This document shows positions 35,295-47,200 of a stretch of 64,000 nucleotides of DNA, in pieces. The stretch comes from Thereva unica (taxonomy: Eukaryota; Arthropoda; Insecta; Diptera; Therevidae), in contig OX465281.1 of NCBI GenBank assembly GCA_949987705.1, forward strand, positions 161,958,393 to 162,022,392. The letters run 5' to 3'. Made by a program: the position numbers and the translations under genes. The stretch's first letter is position 1, and each line of letters opens with the position of its first letter. The notes under the pieces are model-generated. The model had not been told where the DNA came from. It saw only the letters and a program-made list of their open reading frames with translations, and made no database searches.

Positions 35295-38233
35295 TGTTTT
35301 ATGAAACCTTGAAAACAATAATGATGTGTAGCGGTATAGAAAAAAAACGCATGCAGTTTTCGTTTGCGGTTCTTTTATTTCGAATCACAAATAACACCAA
35401 TTCACTTTACAACAAGAAAATTCAAAATATTCCACTTTATTAATTTTTTACAATATTTTTTCTTAATTCTAACAAACGAAAAAAACCTAAGCTAACTAAT
35501 GCCTATATGAGGGAAAATTAAATCCTGCACCCAAAAATTATTTTCAGGGCTGAACGCCTAAAAAACTAGGCGTTACTCAGCCACAACAATTTTTTGCCCT
35601 ACCGTAAGACCTTTGTATCCTGCTACTTTCCACTATAGAACACACTTTTTTTAAATCACCGAAACACGTGGTTTTTTTGCAAGCAATTTTATAAATTGTC
35701 GTCGACCGAATTTTTCGCAAGACTGATTTTCTCCTATCTTGTACCCCTTTTTTTATATTTTCCTTGTGGTATGGGAGTTGTTATGCAGTTCACTTCCTGC
35801 ATCAAGTTGTTGCATCAGGGAAATTTCAAATTATTTATTTGGACTTTAATGTCCTTACAATTATTTTTTTACGTTTAAAAATATTTAATTATTCACCCTT
35901 TTTAAATTCTTTTATTTAACTTACACTGTTTGTCGTCAAATCTTGGAAGTTAAATTTGACCCACTTCCCGGTTTCGGATAGAGCTGAAATTTTGCATACA
36001 CGTTTAGTTTGGATGACAATGCAATCTGGCCATTTTGTAAAAATATCAAGATGGCGGTTCCAAAATGGCGCTTATTTTAACTTACACTGTGTGTCGTCAA
36101 ATCTTGGAAGTTAAATTTGACCCACCTCCCGGTTTCGGATAGAGCTGAAATTTTGCATACACGTTTAGTTTGGGTGACAATGCAATCTGGCCATTTTGTA
36201 AAAATATCAAGATGGCGGTTCCAAAATGGCGCCCGATTTTTGAAATTGTGCTCCGCGGCCCTCTGACATGGGTATCAAATGAAAGGATATGACAGGTAGA
36301 ACACAATAAGCTATGTGGCGTCATTCCAAATTCAAAATGGCGGCCAACACTAAATTGCGGAAAGCTTATAATAGACTAACTTCAATTTTGCACACACTCG
36401 TAGTTCGGGTGGTTAATGTGTATGAATGATGAGATGAATAGTTGAGTTGAGGGTGAGTTGATAATAAAGAAGCAATACACGTTACAAAAAATCACAAACA
36501 AACACAGACATGCTGCTGCCAACTAAATTCAACTACTCAAATACTGAACTCATGTCCGTATGCATAATTTCAACTAAACCCAGGAAGCAGAGCTGAGTCG
36601 AGTTCAATCAACCTTAACCCAACTCGACTCCCGTTTACATGTAGTTAGACTTGGGTTCAACTTGAGTTCAACTCATCATGTATAAGTACTAAATGCAATC
36701 TGACCTTTTTGTAAAAAAATCAAGAAGACGGTTCCGAGATGGCGGCCGTTTTTGCAATTATGTTCCACCGAGCCCACGACATGGGTATCAAATGAATACA
36801 GTAAACTGTGTGACGTACTTTTAAATCTAATAGAATTGCCATCATAAAATGGCGGAATACATATAATAAACTAAAAAGTAGAAAATAAAATAAATGGTTA
36901 AAAAAATTTTTTAAACAAATTCTTTTCATTAACTAAAAAATGTACTGAAAAGTAAAAAATAAAAAATATTTTAAAGAAAGCGTGAAATTTCAATTTTAAT
37001 GAAAAAGTTAATTAAAAGAATGGCGCATTTTTCATCAAAAAATTTTATTAGAATTTGAAATTAACAAAGCAAAAAATTGAGGGTTATTGTAAATCTCACG
37101 CGATTTACAGTTATATTTTCAATTTTTGATGAAAAATGCGCCATTCTTTTAATTAACTTTTTCATTAAAATTGAAATTTCACGCTTTCTTTAAAATATTT
37201 TTTATTTTTTACTTTTCAGTACATTTTTTAGTTAATGAAAAGAATTTTTTTAAAAAATTTTTTTAACCATTTATTTTTTTATGTGATTTTTCCGGAAAAT
37301 TCGAATTAATAATAATAATTAAGAATTATTGTAGTTGTTTTTCTATATTTGTACAGCGGTAATCCTGATTTTTTCCCGATGTGCATTACCGACTCCTGCG
37401 TTTTTAATGGAATGCATTACCGACAGCCTTGTTTCTCCTTTTTTATATTTTTGTCTCCCTTGCTCTTATTGGGCTTATGGAAAATTAAATATTATTAAAT
37501 TTTTCCCTTTAGGGCTATTTTTTTCGTTACGTTTGGCATTACTGCCCTTAAGGGACTTTTCTTTGCAGCTGTTTATCATCCCAAAACATGGATGACAGTT
37601 GTTAATCGTTGGTTTCGGTGCCAGTCGCGATCGCGAAAATTTTCGCGATTATTTCGCGAGTGCGCGAGTTTCGTGTGAACAGGTGGTGATCTATTGCAAG
37701 GTAAGTGTTTGTCAAACGTATGTGCATGCTTTCAGTGTTAATTTATAGTTTTTTTTGTTGCAAAATCTAACAATATGTGTTCGTGTACATGGAACTGTCA
37801 AAAAGGATTTTAAATCCCCCTTTTTTTAAGATTAATTTTGTGTTTCCTGTTTGCATGCTGTCATAAAATTAATATTTAATTCTTTGTGAATGTACATATG
37901 TACATTAAACAACAACCTTTGGAATTGAAGTCTCGTAAAATAATTGCGAGTTTTGGTTCCCATTGTTGTTGTTGTTGCATGATTTGGATTGTTGACATTC
38001 TGTGCGTAATTAATAAGACTTCGTTTTTAATTCAATTAAATTCAATTTTATTCTTATTATAATTCTTAATTTCTACTTTTTTATTAATAATTTTTTAATA
38101 TATTTCAGGCGTTTACTCGGATTTCAATAGTTTGTGGTATCTGTGAATCCCCAGATACAGGGAAGTATCATTTGTATTCATAAAAGATATTTGGATTTAT
38201 ATATTATTTTTTTCGTTTTAGGGATTTTCATCA
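35295..38233 (-). repeat. 3' LTR of the BEL/Pao element, split by an insertion
   Basis: Matches the right LTR over 35295-35903 and 37276-38233. The interruption is the 269 bp-type element. Boundaries are TG and CA on both strands. Confidence 0.9.
35904..37275 (-). mobile_element. Palindrome-head / 269 bp-array element, copy 2 (short array)
   Basis: Inverted relative to copies 1 and 3. It has the AAATTCTTTTATTTAAC terminus, one truncated and one full 269 bp unit (36080-36350), the single-copy zone and the palindromic head (36890-37275). The right LTR at 48196-48200 has the uninterrupted T-run, so the insertion point is known exactly: a run of T residues, with no resolvable target duplication. 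Confidence 0.88.
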
Positions 38234-38926
38234 TTCTCCCCCCCGTTGAACTTCCTGGTTCAACATCCTCAGTTTTTTCACGACGCCCCTCTTGTGATAG
38301 TGAAAGAACTGTATCCTGCCATCTGCCTTCACCTTCACGCGAACTTGGTATTTTCCTGGCAAATTTATCGTTTTTTCTCTTGTTTTTCTTTGTTGAATTT
38401 CTTCGAAATTGATGCGTTGAAGTACCTCCCACGTTAGGTATATGCTGACATTTTCCCTCGTGATGAAGCGTTGGTGTGTGTTGGTGATGCGACTCTGCAA
38501 TTCCTTCAGCGTAGTTGTTGGTCGTAGCTTAATGAGCGATGTTTCTCTTGCCCCGTTGATATAGGCTGGTTCCGCTGGTGTTGCGTTGGTGTGAGATGTT
38601 CCTGCCTTGACCATTTCTTGCATCGGGTGCGTTGACGACTTATTACGCTGCTTTGCAAAACTTGGCGCTGCTGCTGGAGGTCTTCCGTTATCTTCATCGT
38701 CCGCATTCGTTTCTCGTTCAGGACTGGAAGGGGGAGTGAAGTAGACATCTTCCAAGAGCGTCAATACATCATTAATGAAACGGTCCTGGTAGTACATCTG
38801 GAAGTAGAGTCTAATGAGTAAATTTCTTAGGACAGACAACACAGAACACAGGAAGACGGACGAATAGGGATACTTGACATTTAGTTTCCGCCACCTAACG
38901 TGCCATTGTCTAGTGGTAGTTGACAC
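38231..38926 (-). CDS. third ORF of the BEL/Pao element, function unknown
   Basis: An intact 231-residue frame overlapping the end of the integrase frame by 46 bp and running to the LTR. It has a hydrophobic N-terminal stretch (about residues 22-46, SSVFLCSVLSVL then IRLYF) that could be a membrane anchor or signal, a Pro/Ser/acidic middle (TPPSSPERETNADDEDNG) and a basic C-terminus (KYQVRVKVKADGRIQFF, then KKLRMLNQEV). The last codons encode RGGE using the polypurine tract, and the stop codon is the first TGA of the LTR. It is unbroken while gag-pol has nonsense and frameshift mutations. It could be an env-like or accessory protein, or chance. I do not recognise the family. Confidence 0.5.
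   Translation of the reverse strand: MSTTTRQWHVRWRKLNVKYPYSSVFLCSVLSVLRNLLIRLYFQMYYQDRFINDVLTLLEDVYFTPPSSPERETNADDEDNGRPPAAAPSFAKQRNKSSTHPMQEMVKAGTSHTNATPAEPAYINGARETSLIKLRPTTTLKELQSRITNTHQRFITRENVSIYLTWEVLQRINFEEIQQRKTREKTINLPGKYQVRVKVKADGRIQFFHYHKRGVVKKLRMLNQEVQRGGE
38234..38246 (-). promoter_or_regulatory. polypurine tract
   Basis: On the minus strand CGGGGGGAGAA directly precedes the 3' LTR start TGATGA. This is the expected plus-strand primer site of an LTR retrotransposon. Confidence 0.85.
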
Positions 38927-40907
38927 AGTTTGACTATTGGTCGTCGAAAGACGCCGGTCTGTGTGCGAATCTCAGCTACCCGGACTAAACCATCTGTTCC
39001 AACCTTTACTCGTTCTACGATACCCATTGGCCAACGGGTTGGTGGTGCATTTTCCCCTTTTATTAACACGACATCCCCAACTTGTATGTTTCTTTCCGAT
39101 TTCGTCCACTTGGGACGATGTTGTAGTTGATGAAGATATTCTTTTACCCACTTGTTCCAGAACTGTCGTAGTAATTGTTGACAATGTTTCCACCTCTGTG
39201 ATGGTACAACTCGATCCTTCGTATAATCGGGTTCAGATATTGCGTTTAGAGCTTGACCTATAAGAAAGTGGCCTGGAGTCAAAATAGTCGGTTCGCCTGG
39301 GTCAGAATTTATATAACATAAAGGTCTTGAATTCAAGCAACTTTCGATTTGCGATAATATCGTTGCATATTCTTCGAAGGTGCACACAGTTGCTCCTAAA
39401 CTTCTTTTGAGGTGTCCTTTGATGGATTTAACTCCAGCCTCCCATAGGCCTCCGAAGTGGGGGATGCTGGGGGGTTAAAGTGCCAGTTGATTTGTTTGGT
39501 GGCCAGGAATTGGCCCGCTAATTTTTCTGGTTCTGCAATGGCATGTTGAAGGTCTTTGTCAAGAATAGATTTACTGCCAATAAAATTAGTGCCGCAGTCG
39601 GAGTATATGTCGGTACACAAGCCTCTTCTCGAAACAAACCGCTTCAAGGCTGCTATGAATGCTTCCGCTGTAAGGGATGAAACTAATTCAATGTGGACAG
39701 CTTTGGTTGCCATGCACACAAACAAACATATATATATGCCTTTAATAATTTGGCCTTCCTGCACAGAGAAGATTTGATTGTGATTGGTCCAGCGTAATCG
39801 AGACCAACCTTTGCGAAAGGTCTTGTTATATTTACGCGTGCTTCCGGTAAATTTCCCATTAATTGTGTGGTTGACTTATTTCCATATCTGACACATTTGA
39901 CACATTTATGTAGTCGAGTGGAAATTGCGCGTCGTGCATCCAAGATCCAAAATCGTTGTCGACTGCTAGCTAGAACGAGGGACGTGCCACCATGTAAGGT
40001 TTCCTGGTGTAATTTGTCTATCAATAGTGACGTAATGAAATGTGTCTTTGGTAGTATGATTGGGTGCTTTTGATTAAAGGGTATAGTAGCGTGGTGCAGG
40101 CGACCTCCAACTCTCATTATGCCCTTATCGTCTAAAAATGGATTAAGCTGTAAGAGCTTACTGTTACTGGGGAGTGATTTGCTCTTTGACAAATTATTGA
40201 GTTCTAACAAAAACTCTCTTTGTTGTACTTGACGGAGAATGGTTGCCTCTGCTTGTCTATGTTCATGGGCCGAGATATGTGTTCCGGTTTCTTTCATCTT
40301 TGGCTGTTTGCAGTTGTTGATGAAGCGAAGAATGCGAGCAACGATCCTTAATAGCTGGTCGTAGGACGAGTATTTGTACAGAATATCATCATCAAATTCA
40401 ATTTTGAACGTTGAAGTTTGTACCCTTTTCGCCTCTAATTCAGTTTTTTCAAGCGCAATTGGAGTTGTGGGCCATTCTTCTTGTTCCTTCCTGAGCCATG
40501 TGGGCCCATGCCACCATAAGTCGTTATCTTTTAGTTCGGCAAGCTTGGCACCTCTTGACGCTAGATCTGCTGGATTTTGATCTGTTGGGACATGTCGCCA
40601 TCCGTCACAGCGAGGCATGTTTTGAATTTCCACGACTCTATTTGCTACGTACGGTTTCCATCGTGATGGATGCTCCTTAATCCACTGTAGGACAATCGTA
40701 GCGTCAGTCCACGCGTATACCGCAACATCGAGTAATTCCATGTCATTGATGGTGGTATTCATGAGTCGGGCAAGTAATAATGCGCCATTGAGCTCTAAGC
40801 GAGGGATGGTTGTCGGTTTAGTTGGTGTAACTCTTGTTTTGGCTGTTAATAGCGCGGTTGAAATGATTCCATCTTCATTTTGTGTTCTTATATAAATAGC
40901 AGCAGCA
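38881..40907 (-). pseudogene. BEL/Pao pol, RNase H C-part and integrase, frameshifted
   Basis: This continues the pol frame interrupted by LINE copy B. From 40907 the frame gives the rest of RNase H (TIPRLELNGALLLARL, YAWTDATIVLQW, HVPTDQNPADLASRG), then the integrase zinc-binding region (TLHGG, then HKCVKCVRYG) and the first catalytic Asp (GLDYAGPITIK). A frame break near 39760 leads to 39764-39396 with the second Asp (YSDCGTNFIGS) and NPPASP. A second break near 39465 precedes the catalytic Glu region. 39387-38881 gives the C-terminal domain (CLNSRPLCY, LTPGHFLIG, GDVVLIKGENAPPTRWPMG). Inactive because of the two breaks and the LINE. Confidence 0.88.
40904..40907. repeat. short target duplication of LINE copy B (AGCA)
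   Basis: AGCA flanks the poly(T) end here and the 5' end at 44253-44256. Removing the LINE and one AGCA leaves a continuous RNase H frame, so the junction is precise. Confidence 0.7.
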
Positions 40908-43900
40908 TTTTTTTTTTTTTTTTTTATGTGGCAGTGCTAAACTCAGGAATCACCCTTTGTACTACTAGTCCGTCATGTCGTTTGTCACGTCATGGTGCAA
41001 TGTCTAGCAGCAAGCTTAGTACGGGGGGGGGATAGGTTAAGGGTTATGGGGGTGAGAAAGGGTGTTGAAGAAGGTGGCGATGAACCCCGCGTTTGAACTC
41101 TTGGATGTTGTAGGAGCTCGGAAATACTGACTGCGAGAGATTATTCCACAGTCGAGTTGTTCTATTTACAAACGAATTCATATCTTGTTGAGTGCGTGAA
41201 AGGGGGAGTTGTAGGTAAAGGGAATGCGACGAGTGGGCTAATCTGGTGTTGCGGTTATAATATTGCCGTGGAGGCAGGAGAGCGTTTATTTCGGAGGAAC
41301 AGTCGCTATAATAGTAGCGATAAAATTTTGTTAGTGCTGCTACATTCCTACGGTGGCTCAAGGGGTCGATGGTGGAGCAGGCCGTGTCGTCATCAATTAA
41401 TTTAAGGGCCTTTTTTTGGACCTTATCTAACCATTCCAAGGTGGTTATCGACGCGCCGCCCCAGACGAGGGAGTTATATTCGAGAATAGGCCGAATGTAG
41501 GATTTATAAATAACAGCGCGGGCCGATGGCTGAAGGAGGAACTTGCACCTCTTAAGAAATCCCAAACACTGGGATGCTTGTTTGGCGATTTGGAATATGT
41601 GGTCATTCCATCGCAAGTCTTTGGCTAATGTCACGCCTAAGATGTGTAGGGATGGGTCGGCCTTTAGTTCCACGCCATCCACTGTCAAGGATGGTGAGGT
41701 GTTGATCTTTTTCTTGGAAATAAGACTGTACTTGGTTTTAGAGGGGTTGAATTTGACACGATTCTTTGTTCCCCACTCTAATATAAGTTCAATGTCGTTG
41801 TTAATCGACTTTGACATTAGTTCGCGATCATCAAGACAGGATCTGGCATGAGTCTGTCTTGTATCGTAGCTGTAAGAGTAACGCAGGGTACCGTCGTCAG
41901 CGAAGCTGAGAAGTGGGTTGGAGGGGATTGAAAGTAGATCATTTATAAAGATAAGAAATAGGGCTGGTGATAAAATTGACCCTTGGGGGACCCCCGCAGA
42001 GATAGGGTGGGGTTCAGATTTGATGCCATCCAATACTACCTTAATTGAACGGCCGGAAAGGAAATTCTCAATCCACTTCTGTAAAAGTGAGTCGATTCCA
42101 ATAGCTTTGAGTTTAGCTAACAAGGCTAAGTGCCAAACTCTATCAAAAGCCTTGGAGATATCCAAAGCAACCAGACTGGATTCACCTGATCCATGCAAAC
42201 TTCGGCTGAGGTGTTCTGTAAGACAAACTAAAAGATCGCCAGTGGATCTTCTGTGTCGGAAGCCATACTGTCTGTCGTTTAGGAGTAGGTTGGATTCTAG
42301 ATATCCCATAAGTTTTTTATTGATTATCGTCTCCATTGTTTTGGAGAGAACAGAAGTAATTGCTATTGGGCGGTAGTTAGAGGGGTCGCTGGAGTCACCT
42401 TTTTTCGGTATTGGCTGTACATGGGCAAGTTTCCAAGAGTCTGGATAGACTCCGGAAGAGTATGATAGGGCAAAAAGTTTGCGCAGAGGTTTAGCCAAAG
42501 GTGAGGCGCATTGTTTTAAGACGATAGGGGGTATATTATCGGGTCCAGTGGATTTATTGATATCGAGCTCCTTGAGGCACCTGTACACCTCGCGAGTCCT
42601 GAAGAAAACCCTGTCCATTAAATGAGCGCTGTGCTCGAGAACCGGGGGTAGCATATCAGTTTGGGGTAAAGAAGAATTGGAAGCAAACAGAGATGCTAAT
42701 AAATCGGCCTTGGATTTTCTGTCTGTTATCACCTTCTTATCGTGGATGAATGAAGGAGTTGTGGAGGAAGTGAAATTCTTCTTAATGGAGCTTACCAAGG
42801 ACCAGAAGTTCTTGCTACCAGAGGTTGCATTTAGGAGTTTACTTCTCAATTTGTTGTCAAATGAATTTTTGACATTCCTGATGGTGACTTTACAGGAATT
42901 TCTTAGTTTTATATACTCTACACGGAGCGATTCACTAGGGGAGCTCTTGTAAGCTCGAAAGGCGGCTTCTTTATTTCTGATTGCATTCATACACTCCTGA
43001 TTAAACCATCTGTTGGGCCTAGCCTTCACAGATTTGGTAGAATGAGGAATGAACAAATGCATTCCTGCCTGTATGATCCTAGAGATACGGATAGCGGCAG
43101 AGTTGACGTTTTTGTTTCGGAAACACTGGTTCCAGTCAGTAGATTGGAAAAAATTAATAAGCCCCAGCCAATTGGCCTTCCCATAATGCCATACAGTTCT
43201 TTTGACTGGTTTGGGAGGGGTGGGAAATTTAAATGGGAAACTAGCGCTAACTAAGGAGTGGTCCGAATTGCCGAGAGGTGAATCAACTTCGACGGAGTAA
43301 CGTGCTGGATGAGAAGTTAAAAAAAGATCAAGGAGATAGGTTCCTTGATCAGCAACATCAGGGACTCTTGTGGGATGATCCACAATTTGGTGCAAATTAT
43401 TGGCGTCTGCAAAGAGCTCGACGTCTTTGCCAGAAACACTGGTGCCATTTGAGTAGGTCAGCCATTTTGCGTTGTGAACATTGAAATCACCCGCAACGAT
43501 GATTTCACACTCAGGATTGGACGACAAAAATCCCGAGATTTGTTCGGAAATGGTATCAAAAGAAGAAGTGGAGGCTTCGTTACTTATGTTAGGACTTCTG
43601 TATAGGAAGCAGAAGAATATGACGTGGCTTTGGAATATGATTTTAACCCAAAGATAGTTAAAATCTGAAGTCGTGTTTGAAAATATTTTATAATAAGCCA
43701 CGTCATCCCTAACAAATATGGCAATACCCCTATGGGGGGAGAGATTGTGCACTAAAGTGTACCCCGACACCTGGTAATGACCTAAGTCAGTATCGGGTGA
43801 TATTTGGGTTTCACTAAGTGCGAAGATTGGGGGTTTATAAGTCGATAAGTGGCACTCAACAAAAGAAAAATTCGCATGAAGTCCACGAATGTTACAAAAG

Positions 43901-44252
43901 TCAATACAAAAATTTGACTTGTAACGGGACTTCGGTTGCGCGGGCTCAATCGCCACGTTTTCGGGGATATTTCCCGGCATTACATTTGCCGCAACCATCA
44001 GAGTCAATAAAATTTGTCCGCGTCAAAGTGTTATGCCTTTTGAGACGGGGCAAATTTTATCGACCGACAGATTTTAGCCGCGGCACCTGCAGGACCGAGA
44101 TGCGAGAGAGGGTAGGGAGCAAGGGTACTTACTTGCGCCGTTCGTCGGTCCGGTCGTGTCTAGTGAAGGGTGATGGGCCTTCGCGTTAGACTGCGCTCGT
44201 TTTTTATGACACTGTTTTTTTTATTGTGTTTTTTTGTGCACGTTTTTAGTTT
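40908..44252 (-). mobile_element. APE-RT LINE, copy B, apparently full length
   Basis: Inserted into the RNase H domain of the BEL/Pao pol. It has a poly(A) tail (poly(T) on the plus strand, 40908-40925), a 3' UTR matching copy A, a single long ORF and a ~245 bp leader with A-rich runs. A separate ORF1 is not visible. Confidence 0.9.
41044..44007 (-). CDS. LINE endonuclease-reverse transcriptase, intact 987 residues
   Basis: One open frame encodes an AP-type endonuclease followed by reverse transcriptase, which nick target DNA and copy the LINE RNA into it. Endonuclease signs: CNIRGLHANFSFVECHL, ALSETQISPD (catalytic Glu region), VAGDFNVHNAKW, GNSDHSLVSASF (S-D-H, about residue 250). RT signs: STGPDNIPPIVLKQC, VQPIPKKGDSSDP, NYRPIAITS, GFRHRRSTGDLL, VALDISKAFDRVW, GVPQGSILSPALF, catalytic SFADDGTL, and HILGVTLAKDLRW. 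A C-terminal tail follows (LSHRRNVAALTKFYRYY). There is no zinc knuckle. No stop or frameshift was seen, unlike copies A and C. The start codon chosen is the first ATG of the frame. It is younger than the BEL element it interrupts, so it may be recently active. Confidence 0.9.
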   Translation of the reverse strand: MTLMVAANVMPGNIPENVAIEPAQPKSRYKSNFCIDFCNIRGLHANFSFVECHLSTYKPPIFALSETQISPDTDLGHYQVSGYTLVHNLSPHRGIAIFVRDDVAYYKIFSNTTSDFNYLWVKIIFQSHVIFFCFLYRSPNISNEASTSSFDTISEQISGFLSSNPECEIIVAGDFNVHNAKWLTYSNGTSVSGKDVELFADANNLHQIVDHPTRVPDVADQGTYLLDLFLTSHPARYSVEVDSPLGNSDHSLVSASFPFKFPTPPKPVKRTVWHYGKANWLGLINFFQSTDWNQCFRNKNVNSAAIRISRIIQAGMHLFIPHSTKSVKARPNRWFNQECMNAIRNKEAAFRAYKSSPSESLRVEYIKLRNSCKVTIRNVKNSFDNKLRSKLLNATSGSKNFWSLVSSIKKNFTSSTTPSFIHDKKVITDRKSKADLLASLFASNSSLPQTDMLPPVLEHSAHLMDRVFFRTREVYRCLKELDINKSTGPDNIPPIVLKQCASPLAKPLRKLFALSYSSGVYPDSWKLAHVQPIPKKGDSSDPSNYRPIAITSVLSKTMETIINKKLMGYLESNLLLNDRQYGFRHRRSTGDLLVCLTEHLSRSLHGSGESSLVALDISKAFDRVWHLALLAKLKAIGIDSLLQKWIENFLSGRSIKVVLDGIKSEPHPISAGVPQGSILSPALFLIFINDLLSIPSNPLLSFADDGTLRYSYSYDTRQTHARSCLDDRELMSKSINNDIELILEWGTKNRVKFNPSKTKYSLISKKKINTSPSLTVDGVELKADPSLHILGVTLAKDLRWNDHIFQIAKQASQCLGFLKRCKFLLQPSARAVIYKSYIRPILEYNSLVWGGASITTLEWLDKVQKKALKLIDDDTACSTIDPLSHRRNVAALTKFYRYYYSDCSSEINALLPPRQYYNRNTRLAHSSHSLYLQLPLSRTQQDMNSFVNRTTRLWNNLSQSVFPSSYNIQEFKRGVHRHLLQHPFSPP

Positions 44253-47200
44253 AGCATATGCCCTTTCTGAGGCGTCACAAAACCCATGTAACTGCACGGA
44301 CGTGGTTGTGGTGAATTGAATCCATCGAGGAATCTTGATGTCGGCTACGTTTAATAATTCCCTTTTAAATCCCTCCCATTGCGTTTGTAGTGAATGTGGA
44401 ACTGGATCATCCCATGAACAACCCGATATCCATAATTGTTGAATGAGTATTTTGGCTACAACTAAAAATGGAGCTAGCCAACCTAAAGGATCATAGAGGG
44501 ATGCAACTGTGGACAGAATTGATCGCTTCGTTGGGTTTGGTGTAAATGCCTTTGAAGAAAATACAAACGTAAGGTAATCCGTTGTGGGATGCCATTGTAC
44601 TCCAAGTGTTTTTATACAATTTCGTTCACTAAAGGTCAGCAGTTCCTTAATTTCGCAGTCTTCTGTTGGGAGGTGCTCAATTGTCGCAGGGTCATTGCTA
44701 GCCCACTTTCGCAATTTGAAGCCAGCCGATTTCATCATTTCGATGAATTCTGTTTGTAATTTCACGGCATCTTCCCTGTTATCGGCTCCTGTTAATAGGT
44801 CGTCGACATAAAAGTTCTTGAATGTGGCCTTTGAGGCTAAAGGCCATCTACCTTGCTCATCTTCAGCGAGCTGTTGCAGCGTTCTAATTGCGAGATAAGG
44901 AGCTGAGGAAGTACCGAACGTCACAGTTTTGAGCTGAAAATCCTGTGGCTCCTTTGTAAGCGGATGTTTCCAGATGATGCGCTGAAAACATTGATGTTTG
45001 GGATGAACCAGTATCATGCGGTACATCTTTTCTATGTCCGCTGTCAATGCGACCTTGTACTTTCGCCAGTTCAGTAACGTGGCAAACAGCTTCGGTTGCA
45101 GTACTGGGCCCTTCATCAAACAGTCATTCAAAGATTTGCCATTAGTTGTTCGACACGATGCGTCGAACACGACCCTTAATTTCGTGGTGCTACTGTCTTT
45201 GAACACAGCATGATGTGGAATGTAATACTGTGTGGCCGCCGTGTTAGGCTCAACCATCTCCATATGATCCAGTTGTATGTACTCCTCCATGCATTTTGTA
45301 TAGTCCCTTGCTAAATCAGGTTTCCGGTCGAATTGTTTTTGTAGCGCTGCGAATCTGACCATTGCTTGTGCTCTGGAATCGCCTAAGATTGGTGCCTCGT
45401 TGTTGATAAATGGTAGTTCTACCTGGTATCTACCTGTTGCTAACCGCTTATGCGTCAATGTGAAGTGAGTCTGGCATTCTGCTTCTTCTTGAGTTAAGAG
45501 AGAGTTAGATGGGTATTCTTCCATTTCCCAAAATCTCCTGAGCAGTAGATTGAGATCATTGTCTGATGTGGTCGTCATATTTGAAGAAATTGCAATGTGG
45601 TGTGAATTGGTAGTTTGCCCGAGAAGTATCCACCCGAATAATGTGTTGATTGCTATGGGAGCGTTGCTGCCTCCACGAATGATGCCTTCCCGTACGATTT
45701 GTGCGTAGACCTTTGCTCCTAATAGTGCGTCTATTTTTCCTGGCTTCCAAAACGTGGAGTCGGCAAGCCGTAGACCATGCACATGTTGAAGATTTCTTCT
45801 GGAAATGGTATGTCTGGGTAGAGGACCAGTTATGTCCTTCATGATCAAGAATGTTTCTTCTACTGTAGGACCTTCTAATCCTTGAGCTTGTAGATGCAGG
45901 GTTGTTTCCTTGTGTGAGGTGACCGCTGAGCCGATACCTTCAATAGAAACGAGCGATGGTGTGCAGGTAGCCTTTAATTTCGAACAGGCTGCCTCTGTGA
46001 TTATAGACGACTGTGAACCTGGATCGATGAGGCATCGAAGAATGCCTTTGTGTCCTTGTGTGTCTTGTGCGATTACAACTGCGGTTGAAAGTAATGCTGA
46101 TAGATTGCGATTGACTACGAAGGTTTGGGTGACTTGTAGCTCTTCCGTACTGTGACTGTTTGCTTGATTTGCTGACTGCTTGGTGTGTTGTGGACTTGCC
46201 TCCTTTGGAATATCTTTATCTTGTTTGAAGTGAGTACTAGGATTGTCCTCGTGTAGCGTTGTATGATGCAATTGGTTACACCTAAAGCATCTGTTTCTGC
46301 TGGAGCAATTCCGAATTGTATGACTTCCTGAAAAACAGTTAAAGCATCTACCTGTGGACTGTATAAACTTACGTCTATCTGATATATTCATGTTTATGTA
46401 ACGTGGACATTTTGCTATAAAATGTTTCTCGCTGCATCCAGGGCATCTTCCTACCTTTGTGACGTGACATGATGTAGTGGTTAATTTGCGTACATGCCTT
46501 GAAGGGTTGACCTTAGGACTGATTTGGTCGGAGATAGATTCCAATATTTTCAAACGCGTGTTTAAAAATTTGCTGAACTGAGAAATATCTGGTAAATCTT
46601 TCTGCGATCCTTGTTCTTCTTCCCATTCCTTGAGTGTCATGAAGGGAAGTTTTTGGACCAACAGGAAGATGAGTAGCGCGTTCCATGATGTGGTGTCTAC
46701 TCCCAAATTCTTGAGCTGCTGCAAACATTCTTCGGTGACGTCAATTAGTGATTTTATTCCTTTGCTTGATTCATGCGTTAACTTTGGCTGATTCACTAGC
46801 GTCTTCAATTGATGATTTACAAGTATCCTGGTATTTGCAAACCGATCCTTCAACTTTGTCCAGGCCGCATCATAATGTTTATCTGATATAGATGTGTGCC
46901 TCAACACTAATTCAGCATCTCCTATTAAACACGTCTTTAAATAGTATAACTTCTGTGCTGGAGTTAGTCTTGGATGGTTGTGAATAACAGCCACGAACAG
47001 ATCATGAAATGATCGCCATGTGTCAAAATTCCCGTCGAACTTTGGCAGAGCTATTTAAGGTAACGCTGTTTCTTGATTTATTGCGAAATTGTGTGCTTCT
47101 ATCTTGGCTGTGGGTTGCTCTTTTGTGTTTGTTGGTTGTGATGGGAACTGACGAAGTCCTTCTTTAAGTTCACTCATGTACTCAGAATATTTGGCTTCGG

